From Acanthaster planci (Eukaryota > Echinodermata > Asteroidea > Valvatida > Acanthasteridae), in the NCBI RefSeq assembly GCF_001949145.1, contig NW_019091362.1:2107283-2171282 (forward strand): a stretch of 64,000 nt of DNA, written 5' to 3'. The notes below the pieces were generated by a model. That model was not told the DNA's origin and searched no databases. It worked only from the letters and a program-made list of their open reading frames with translations. How positions within the stretch are numbered: the stretch's first letter is position 1; each line of letters begins with the position of its first letter. Both the position numbers and the translations under genes were made by a program. Shown here piece by piece: positions 26,741 to 38,700 of this stretch.

Positions 26741-29700
26741 GTAAGATGCGTTAACTCGTGCGGTAAGATACGTTAACTCGTGCATTCACATTGTCCGAGA
26801 ATAAACAAGTTGTCAAACAAAGAGGAAGGGAGGTTGTTTTTTTTCACTGAGAGAAGGTTTCCTTAGCTGATCAGCAATATCTCGTCATGATTTCAAGACA
26901 GACTCAAAGTTTTCCCCGACCAATCATCTCGGGCCATATCATTGGAGGTATTCGCCGTCGATTAGTACCAAAAAGCTGCGATTGGAATCGTGAAAAGTGG
27001 CATATCCTCGGGCGATGAAGGGAGACAAGCGCTGGTTCCCGCGAATGACCTTCAAGTCAACTACTTTTTTGTTTGTTTGTTTGTTTCCATACAGGATTTC
27101 CAACTAATTCTCCTGTGGGTCCTGCTTGCATTGATACTCCTTGGAAACTCTACGGTGCTCTTGGCCCTGTACGTTATCAGGCACAAAAAGTCAAGACTCA
27201 ATTTCTTTGTTGCTCACCTGGCTCTCGCAGGTAGATCTGCCCATTCAAAACATCAGTTGATGGGCGCAGTCGGATGATCTCTGCTCTCGGTGATCTCATA
27301 AAATTCCCCGACTTTGATTCTCCTTTTCCCCTGAATGGGCCTGTTTGCTTCACAGGGATCTGGATCATGATCAGTGATACGTCGCTGGTTCACTGACGCT
27401 AAACCCGCCTAATGGGTGTAGCAAACCAGCGTTGGGAAGACTGATCGAGATCCAGGTCCGTGTGAAACACACAGGCCCAAGTAAAATGTAATCTACAGAT
27501 TTCGGTTGGATCAATGAATTTCGTATTAGGGTTGATCGATGGTGCAACGCGATCTAGCGATTGCGCAGATCACCGATTGCGCCCAGCATCATATTACTGA
27601 ACATTTTGTTCTGTTGCAGTGATGTTGTTTCTTTTACTTTGTATGATTACTCATTAAAATGCAACAACTATCAAACTCTTAGGCCAATATCTGCCAAGTC
27701 TAGAGAGAGTCTTTCACGACTCTATCGTGCAACTGATTAGGTCAAAGGTCACAAGCGATCATTTTATTGAAAACCTGATTATCTTACGCTTTTCATTGGA
27801 TAAACCCCAAAGACAAGTTGGATTTCGTCTTTGGAATCACTAGACAAACCCTCGGAATGTCAACATGATTGGGTCATAGTTCACACTCTAAAATTTGCGT
27901 TCAACAACTGAGCACAATTATCTTGCCCTCGCTTTGTAAAAATGTTCAGTGCTAAATATTATATATATATTATACGTTCAATTCCTCAACTTTTCATAGT
28001 TCAGCACTGCCCATCAATTCCTTAAGAAGTTTAGTATTTTAACGTGTTTATAAACTGATTGCAAGAAATTGTTGAAGATAGTGGAGTAGAAGTCACCAAG
28101 TTTCATAGATAGAAACCAGGCTTCTAATTTTCCCACTTTCTAACAGGATAAGACTACAAGAGGCCACAAATATCCCTTGCCACTGTTAACTATGGGTTTG
28201 AAGATTTCACGTCATCAGTGACTGCAATAAAGCCTCGTGCTTCTCCGCAAGTTTGTGTGTGTTGTACACTGGTGCATTCCTAATATTCACTGGCACAAAT
28301 CGATCGACATTTACCAAGCAGCCATCACTGACACTGTTTAATATTTGTAACGTGCTTCCTAGACCACTATCTACTCTAGTTTTACTGCTGTTCAATTGTA
28401 GTTTATACCACTCAATTTATGGAACTCATATTGAACAACAGTCATGATAATCACATCAACTAATTCACACTCACTCAGCAACAGAACATTTTGGGATTTT
28501 GGGTGGCTGAAGCAGGAATCATTTAGAAATCAAGCAAAGAATATATTGTTTCCAATACCCAAAGGCATCAGCTTCTATTTCCACGTATATTTCAACACCC
28601 GTGCTAGCATATATAGATTCTAGACTTCCCTACATGAAATGTACAGCATACTGTTGAAGCTAACTCTGGTTTTGCATTTTTTTTAAAACGATGGTAGCTC
28701 TAGATTTTTAACAACTATTTGAATACAATCCTCAGATTTGTTGGTGGGCGTTATCAATGCTGGGTTTGAGATCCTGTACAGATACATGGGCGAATTTCAA
28801 GCTGGGACAGTGTTCTGCAAGATTATACGCTATCTACAGGTAAGGCCACGCAATTTTCCAGTTCTAATATTATCGAATAGGCTATCTGTCGATAAAATGC
28901 GATTTTATCAAGTAACTTAAAAACATTCTGTGAGGATTGTCTTAGTGCCAAACACTTTTGGACGTGAATCATTAGGACTGAGTTAAGATACTGAAATGTA
29001 TTGATCAATCAGCTTCCATGATGAGCAGGTAATCTCTGAAGATCGGAAGACAAAAAAGGAACTAATTTTAACTTTTCTTAATTGCTCACGCAGTTTTGTC
29101 CCTCCAAATGCAACCTAAACGTAATCTTCATTTTCTACCAATATTCAGGCATCATTAATTTGGTGTCTAATTAAAGTTAAGAGTGTATTCTACTTATTCT
29201 TGGAAAAAATTCCTTTTAAGCTATGTTGTGTAGCGGAGATATGTAACACAACTCAGCTTTGTTCTGTCTACTGGATTTTTGCCCTTAGAACTTTTTGATT
29301 TAATGGCAGTTTAAAGAGTTTATCTTGCATGTGTATGCAACCACTTAAATATTTGATTAACACACAACTGTTTTTGTTCCTTTACTCTTCGCAATTTCTT
29401 ACTAGTTCTAAACTTAATGAAAACTGATGCCTTTTTCAGAAGGCATTTAGTGTAAAGGCCGGTTCATACTACAAGCGAACATAAAAGCCAAGCGACTCTA
29501 ACGTCACGAAAGATTTGCAGCGAAAATTTTGCTCGTTTTTAAATCTGTTCAATTTTTGCAAATTCACTGTAAACTTGGCATCGGATTTAAACGAAGTCAC
29601 CATTTCTGCAAAGATTACTCAGCTCCAGTCTGATACATGAAACAACTATTTCTGACAATTAGTTTCGAAGAAATAATATTACGAATGTGTTGCTTTTTTG

Positions 29701-32700
29701 TTGGGGGGTGGGAACAATCTGTAAACGCGGTGCGTGAGACTGCCTTGGAATAGAGGTGCATTGCTGATGGTCGCTATTTCTTCTCTACTACAGGCGTTCG
29801 TAATCAATGCTTCTTCCTTTCAACTTGTCGCACTAAGCTTGGACCGATTTTTTGCCATAGTGTTCCCCATGGACTTTTCTGGAAGCGGTATGTTTTCAAA
29901 CACTCAATCAGCAAGCCCTTGTCTTCTGTGCAGTGCAGAAGTCACGTTTGTAATGGCAATCCCAGTTTCACTGTAACCACTGTTAGGATTGTGCTTCGCG
30001 AACCGTTGTTTCTTTTAACAGTATTGTAAACCAAATGCATTTTGGAACCAGGGCATTGCATCAAAATATCGAGCATAGAAAAGTTCACATGAAGCCAACT
30101 ATGGGACAGAGAGGACAACCCCCCTGCCTTTTTGTTGGTCATTGTTATACTGGTATCTCAGGAATTCTTTTCAGACATCTATGGGGGGGGATGTGTTAAG
30201 TAACAATAGGCTGGAGTGTGTATAGGGATTGGAGTTGTTGGAGGGTGTACCCCTCTGTCCCATTTCGTGCCTGGTATAACAGATAATGACTTTATTTTCA
30301 TCATATTTTAAATTCAAAGTCCATCAAAATTTATATTATAGAGCAAACCCTGATCTTAATAACAACATGTTGTTCATAGTAATAATGTTTTGAGGTTACA
30401 TAGAGATAACTGATAGAGTGGACATATAAGGTTTTTCAACACTATAGTTTGCCCATGGCATTGTGTTTAAGCTCGTTAATAGTATCAAACTTGTCATTAC
30501 ATGGAAATACGGGAGTAAATGATGGGTGAAAACAATGGGTCAACCTGAAACCATAAAAGATTTATCCCTTTGGCCTATAAGAAAAACGCATCATTTTTCC
30601 ATTGTAATGGTACCTGCATACGAGATATAACAGATCAGCACTAATTTCTCTCTCAGTCTAAGCAGACAAAAATACCAAGATAATGTAAAGTCATCCCTCA
30701 AATTTCTTGTTACGGTGTGCCACACAAGACACCAAGGGCCGGATTATCCAGGCTCTGCACCAAAGACCCACGAACAATTCGGGGTCTACGAAGATTGTAG
30801 GACCTACGAAGATACCACAGTGTGTTTCTCTGTTTGGATTTGGGAAAGTCTTCAGACTAGTTCGAAATGCGCCGCTGCAGTGCTTCCCAGTGCTTTCAAA
30901 CCGATGTTGGTCCCTGTGGCCAAGTGAGGCCTGTGAAACACCGGCGCCTAGGGCCTAGGGAACTTTCAATCTTGCCCTGACGACACCCCTTTGTGAATAT
31001 TTTATGCCTGTGCAGGCAAGCGGGCCAACCTTATGGCGGCCACAGCGTGGATTGCACCTTTCTTCGTCTCCATTCCATCAGCCATAGTCTTCGAAGCAAA
31101 AAATGATACCCGAGGACAGACTCACTGCTTCCCTACCGTCCTTCAGCCGGAATCTTGGCAATATAAGGTACAATACCACACGACAAGTACGTCCTAGCCA
31201 ATCTACAGCCTTACCCAAATGTCAGCATTAAATTATCACAAAGTGGTGCCGAACACTTTAACTGTGACACTCATATCATTTTTTCATTAGAAAGAAAGTA
31301 GGCGATTTAAAACATATATATAAAGCCAGGTAGGAGCCTGCTGGGGAGATAATAGACGTTTGTATTCCCAATTATAAATGCCCTATTTTCGTTTAAAAGT
31401 AAACTCAAAGTCGAAAATCATTGCTTCATTATTGATCAGTGTTTTCAATATAATATTTGTCCCTTTTACGGAATGTCTCAAGCGTCATTATTGTTTCATG
31501 GCCACGATGCATTTCCTTGCATCGATGTCATTTCAGATTGCATATGAGCAAAGTTTCCTACTGGCTCAGCGAAACATTTTCGTCTCCGTTCGACCGTCAT
31601 TCTACAATGAAGACCGTGACTTGTTTATAATATTGCAATTTTCATAAATAATATCATAATAATATTTGTAATTTCCAGTAATGAATGTAGAAGTTAGGTT
31701 TGCTTGCACCTAAGAACGCATTCTTGAAAACAAGGAATATGCCTAAATCAATCTTATCTGCTTTGTTTTAGCTACTTACCTCATCAGTTTAATGTGCTAA
31801 GTCCTCCACATGGCAACCATTCCTGTCAATGCACATCTGACATCTTCGTAACATGTCCCTTACTGCTCGTCTGATCATTTCAATGTCTTGACGGAGATTA
31901 TTGACTTCTTCCACTATTCTTGCACGTTAACTCCTGAACATGAGCTGAGGGTGTAGTGAAAATCAGATAAGATTGATTTAGGTACATTCCTTGTTTTCAA
32001 GAATGCGTTCTTAAAGCAAAGGCATTTGGTATTCTGCACACTTGCATGGTCTGGCCTTGTTAATCACATACGCAAACTTGTCACAGTGCCGATTTCAGTA
32101 CCCTTAACATCGGTCTAGTTTGTTCACTCATCTGTGTCAATAACATCACAAGCTGTATACCATTGCAAAGAGGACCTTCTGCCCTTTCTAGAGATATATT
32201 TCGCTTTCTATAAAGCAGTTTTGCTATTACAGTAATTTTTATCTCGGTATTTTAAAAAAAAATTACGGTAGTAATTTTTATTTCGGTATACTTTTTTATG
32301 TGGACACCCTGTACATGTATATGATCTATCCGTCGTCAGGAGACTGCAGAGGTTTATCGAACATGGGGAAGGTACCCATGTTCAATGCTGGCGATTAGTT
32401 CATCTTGGCTTCAGTCGATCTGGTGGTCTTCAGTCTGGGGGTGCTTGATGATGGCCAACTTGTCGATTTCCTTCTACTTTTGGGCTCTGTGTGCTTAGTA
32501 GTAAGGAGGTCCCTGCCAGTCTCGCCGATGTACACTTTGCCGCATTGACACTGTGGGATCCTGTACATCCCTTGCTTGTGCTGTGGATTGGGCCGGTCCT
32601 TTTTGGAGGTCAGCAGGTTCAGCACCTTTCGGGGGCTGTATGGTACACTCGAAGACCATGATTTTTGGAGGATGCACTGGATTGTTATTTATTTATTATT

Positions 32701-35700
32701 AATTTCTGACCATGTCAAGGGTCGTGAACAAGACCTCGGGGTCATTCTAAAATCACTCCCCGGATAAAATTAAAACACTGTACATATGCGAAAAGCTAAA
32801 ACAACTAAAACTTGTTGCACTACGGGCAAAACAATAACACAGTTACATTTAAAACAAAAAATTAACTAAAACATAGACCACTAGAACAAATTAAAACACT
32901 TAAAACAATAAAGATTAATGACAATAAGAGAAGCAACAATTAACTGAAAAGGTTAGCAGAAGAAAATAAAAAGGTGTTAAAACATATTGAATGTAAAAAT
33001 CCAAGCAGTAATAAAATACATAACATATCAGTAAGATGAATTTAAGCAAAAGAATAAAAACAAGAGTTTCTATGTCTGTCTGCAACAGAACATCGGGCTT
33101 TTCCGCATTTTTAAGTTTGAGAAAAATGCAATCATTGTGCATGCACGTTTGTCAGTGGAGAGGTAAACGAAATAAAAACGATGAGATATGCGGAAAAATA
33201 TGAGTAAAAACTGTACCTGATGATATCATTATGGCGTCCTTTCAGTTTCACATATGATACATCCCAGTCTACCTACATACAAGAATTAATGGAATGGGAT
33301 CTCATTTTTCATAGAAAAATATAAAATATTCCCCCTTGAAGATGACACTTATAATGACACCTTTAAAATGATGCCATATATGCCCATAATCAGGACGCGA
33401 CCTTTAATTTAAACTCACAGACCTCATTGTTCCTACATTGGTCTCAAAATTCTTTAGATGTAAGACATTTACAGTATACGCCTTTCAGATGTGTTTCTCG
33501 ACCTCTAGTGGCCCTATCCTATCATTTCTTGAAATCTCATCTATTACATCCTCAGTTATATGCATACAGAAATTAAATCAAATCAGACTCAAAAATCTCT
33601 AGTTATGGGACATGAAGTTGTATCCCTTTAAGATGATGTCATGTGACGTCTTAACGTAACCTTGCTAATCACGTAAAATACGTCCCCGTCCACAGACATG
33701 TAAAAAATTTAACAGAATAGGACTCAAACGTCCTGCAGCTATTAACAAAACTTTCATTAATAACGAATTCTACTTTAAGAATACCGAGTTGGACATCTGG
33801 CTCTAGAGATACTGGCCTGCAAGCATAGAGCTTTTTAGGAGTGTCACGTGACTTTGGTTGTTGCCGTGGCCACATCAACTCTTCCTAAGAAAGGTCACTT
33901 CTTTTTTTGTCACGCCTAATGGCCAATCCTTTGTGTAGCATGCTGATGGTGAAAGATTGGAAAATGACAAGGTCGCCCCTGTCAAACTGTCTTCATAAAT
34001 ATTAAAATGTAATAATACACGACCTAATGAAGTCATTATGATATCACTTCACAATCATCTGAAACGAAAGTTCTGTGAACCTTATGAATTTCATGGTAAT
34101 CGTTTCATGCTTAAACAATTTTATTTGCTCAGAATATGCTTTGAAACAATGGTTAAATGTGACCAATTTATCATCGTGGCATTAACCCAAATTTCATATA
34201 ACACAACGCTCGTTGGGTCCATTAATTTTGAAGATTTATTGATCTGAAGATATGCCTACTGGCTCACAAAGGATTCAACTTTGCAGGCATCTTATATAAC
34301 CTCAGATGACGTCTCATCTCATCACTGTTGTCAGAGAATTTTAAAAAGTCATTCCTTCAAGAGATTTATCAAAAGAAGTGAACTGGGACATTTAAAGAAA
34401 ACATGGCAGTACGTTTTGTTTAAAGAGAGTGCTCCATTTTGATCGAGCTCTTACTATATATGAATAGAAATTTGTGCACAAGAGGTAGTCCCTTCTCAGC
34501 CTGAAAAGGAGGGTAAAGTGCAAATTCATATGATGGGGGTTTCAGTTAACAAATATGACACTGTTCTTTTTTTAATTACCAACATGTTGGAAACTACTAT
34601 GAAATTTGGCCACAAGGAATATGTAAAAAAATCATTCTGAGAATATTCAGTGAGGTTTTTAAACGTTCCTGAAATTCAAAAGTGGATGCTTGAGATCGTT
34701 TTCATGCTGAAGTCGAACAAAACAAGACTAAATTAAATTACAGATAATAAACAGGGAATATGTTTGCCCTTCACACAGCCTTAGAAGGTGTAAGCATCTT
34801 TAGATAATTTATTGAAAAACACCTGTATTTGCCAAACAGGAAGGATGCTTATAGTCACCGTAGCTTTCGCTGGGGATCTCTTTATATTTAATTCTTGCAG
34901 TGACGCTCATGAACAACATGGCCTAAATTGGATTTTCTTAATCACAATGTAGCATTTCAAAGTTCAATATTTCTTACAGCTATGTGTATTTTGCCAACAG
35001 AGTGTAAACAGTATGAACATGCATACCAACAGCAAAATGAAACAAGGACCACTGCACTTTCCACTTTTTCAGCCTGAGACACTCGTGACCAGCATTTGTT
35101 AAGTGGGATTCTCTTTTGATAGGCTGAAATGCAATCAATATTAAAGTCCATCATTTAAGACCTGCTATCCCAGTGGCTGCTATAGTGTTATCAATACATG
35201 TAATCCATTCAAAAACATTATATAAATGTGTATTTGTTAAGTGTTAATGCTACAAGGAGCGCATTCATTGGTGAAAGGTATTTTCAGGTGCTGCACAGCA
35301 ACTTTGTCACTGGAAAATTCTCTCAGACAAAAAGGAATAATGTTTTTAAGAGCCATTCATAAGCGGTAATGTTACAAAAAATGGAGGATAAGGCCATGCA
35401 GACCGGTAAATATTCTTAAATGTGATCTGTAATCCGAACCATCAGTCGATCTTTGAGCAATCTTTTAATTAGAAAATGCCCATAATTCTGTCATAAGCAT
35501 ATTTCCTTCTCCTTTTTGTTGTAGAAGATATAAAAAACTGATATCAACTGATAGCACAAAAACATCATTAACTGTGCTCAACATGTAACTGACATTACCG
35601 TAACAGACACTATTTCAAGCACCACTGACCAACATTTTTCTATAAAATGGGTGAACACTGCGAAATACAAAAAACATTCACAATACAAAATTGCCATGCA

Positions 35701-38700
35701 ATATCATACCTGTGTTTATACACTTTCGGGTTAAGATTTGCATGCCATCATGACTCTTGCAAGTGCATGTGCACTTTTTGTACAGGTATGCAATGGCGTG
35801 CAGCATGCATATGAGCCTTTTCCAAACTATGGGTGTCAGTACCGGCAAAACAATTGTATTCAAGGCAAAACATGCAAAACATTCGTGTCGACATACGTAC
35901 GTGATGTGGTTCTTGTGCTGACATGTTATTGGTTGATGGCGTACAGGTTCTGTCGATCTGGGCAACCACCGCCGATCATTAGAATTCACTGCCGTAACAG
36001 ACTAGTGCAGGAAGCTTGCCGTTGTGGGCTCAGCCTGCTGGAAATACATTTAACAAGGAACCTAGAGACACAGAACAGGATTTTAAAGTTAACAAAAGGA
36101 CAAGTTACTTTTGAGCAAGCATGCGTACTCATTCTTGACAGACTTTTTGTCATTGAATTCACACAGAAGTGCTCCTTATAAAGACGTGTTCCTTTTACTT
36201 AGTACCAAAGCGATTTTGATACTTGGTATAACTGGTATAGATCTATTGTCTGCTTTCAACAAAGAGCCGACATCATGCCAACAATAATGATAAGTATTCA
36301 AAAATTAATAAGAAATAAATGAATGAGAATATGACAACGTAACTTTGCAAACATACTTTGGGGCTAACTGTGTACCTACCCAAAGAATTTCATGTCGGTC
36401 AGGCTTGGTCAAGTATGTATAATAAAATCGTATTTGTAATCGTATCTTTGATGACGTCATCATGATGCCAAATCATTTTCCAAATACTTCAAACATCCAC
36501 TTACCCTACCCAATGAATTGCAAAAATAATTTTGGGAAAAAATTAATTTGTTCAGGAAATACCTCAAGAAGAAGGTTAGACAAGAAAAACTACAAAACTC
36601 GTAAGAAATCAGCTGATGACGTAATCGTGACGTCATTCAAATTTTCATCTATAACCCATCTTGCTTAGTATTTATACCAATATTTATTCAGATCAGACGT
36701 ATGGTTCTGGAGTTATAAGTTTCCAAAGAATTCAACTTTAAGGAGTTGTCACGTGATTAGTGATGACGTCACTATGACAACTATCTTCTTTGAATTTCCC
36801 ACCTAGAATTCATGCCAAATTGTTAGTTCACACCTGTCAGTCATCTATCTGAAACGTAGAGTGCGCTATTTTCCACACTACTGGAAAGGTACACACTAAG
36901 TCAACAAGGCACTGATTTTAATTGATGCGTTCTATATGTATTCGTGTGTCAGGTCTACTCTCTGTACGTCGTCTCAGCGTTCTTCTATATCCCGCTCATC
37001 GCCATCAGTACGTGCTATATCTTCATGGTGGTATCCATTTGGAGGCGGAGCAAATATATGATGGGGCGAATGCCAGACAAGGCAAAAGGACGGGCAAGCA
37101 AAATAGGTTGGTACTATTCTGAATATTTTGCATTCTGTACTCTCTAAAATTTGGTCCAATTGCCATGGATTGATTCTTCTCTTTCGAAGAAATGGGGACT
37201 AATTGCTCTGACCAATGGCGCCGGTAGCGACCAATTTATTTCAAGTAATATTTTGCGGGGGGGTGTGGGGCGCTTGTGGGGTAGCATACAGTTATGACCA
37301 CAGTATGCGTCAGTGCGCACTCGCGATACGAAAGTTGGGTGTTAGTCGTGATCAGAGGTTGAGAGTGATATCACCACACTCGGTACAATTGGCGCTTAAG
37401 GATATTGTTCAACGATGGAGGATATTTGTGTCAAATTAAGCTTATGTGTAACTGAAAACACACAAAACCAAAGTAGCCACGTTTTTTGCCATCCAACCAA
37501 TTTTAAACTTTACTTTAGAACCTCATTCCTGATTTCCCAGGCTAGATTATTTAAAAAGTCATCACCTGTCGAAAAATCGTCGTTGAGGGCAACATGCGAA
37601 TGGCCAAAAATATGACATGATCCTACTTATGATCTAGGGACTTGATACATGGGAGTAGTTCCGGCGGGTTTTTTTAATCGCTCTGCGCGGCGCGATCCAT
37701 GCAGTAACCATTCACAATACGAAGGCATCTGCTACGCGATAAAACATACTCGTCGGTGCTCTGCCGTCTCGTCATATGTCCTCCCCGGACGATATCAACG
37801 TTGCTGGAAACTGCATTGTTGATGGTATCTGCTTTCCAGTGTTCGGATTAAAATTGGTTTGGCAAAACCGCTGCGGTGTTCGTTGACAAGATTGTTCTCA
37901 TCATGGGGTGAGAAGAAACCGACTGATCATCAGCGTCGCTGTCAGAAAGCACACCGACGCTGAGATTGGTAGGAATGGAGCCTTTCGTTATTGTGTACAC
38001 GCTATACATTAGCAAACAGTCGTTGGAATTCCAACTTCCATGTGCTGCGTCACACTTTTACAGAATGGCAAAATGAAACCGACGACTGTTGTTCTTCTTT
38101 TTGAGACCTCAAAAACTGCGAACTTTTTTCTCGCACTGAGTTTGAAATACACGGTTTTAAAAAATGAGACTTTGTCTCTATGTCATATGGGTATACCGTT
38201 CAATATAAGACATGTATTGCAGAAAAATGTCCTCCATCGTTGAGCTACATCTTGATTAGCTTGTACCAATGATTCGCACGAGGAATTAACGCAAACCACG
38301 CCCAGAATTCGTGCTTGACATCCGTTCTGCGAGCCGGAAGAAGCGAAATACTGGGACAAGAAGGTGAATTCTCCTGACAATAATACATTTACAGTGCTTA
38401 ATTTTTTACTGTGGTTGTGCCTGATCGAATCTGTGTCCATTGGAGATTGTTCCCACTTTCAGCGGCAGACGGCAGCTGTAACGATCTCCTTCAATAGCGC
38501 CATCTTGTGGCTGCTATGTATAAAAACTGCAAGACATGTTATATGTTGAAACAAATCAATTTGTGTTTTTTAATACTTTCATATCCGATTTTCGACTTAA
38601 TGAATGAAAAACGTTGAACAGCGCTGCCATCTGGTACCCGTGCGGACATTTTTCTCTGCGTGAGACAATTTGCATCAAATTTTTATTTTTATTAATTTTT

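Noticed and set aside
32333-32339. Hammerhead ribozyme core (CTGACGA on the reverse strand) next to the Penelope-like fragment
   Set aside because: I found no GAAA partner or flanking stems in the right positions; a single 7-base word is not enough.
35738-36181. 147-codon + strand open frame in intron 5
   Set aside because: It opens with TTG, not ATG, shows no recognisable domain or splice pattern, and an overlapping reverse frame is equally open; probably chance or repeat-derived.
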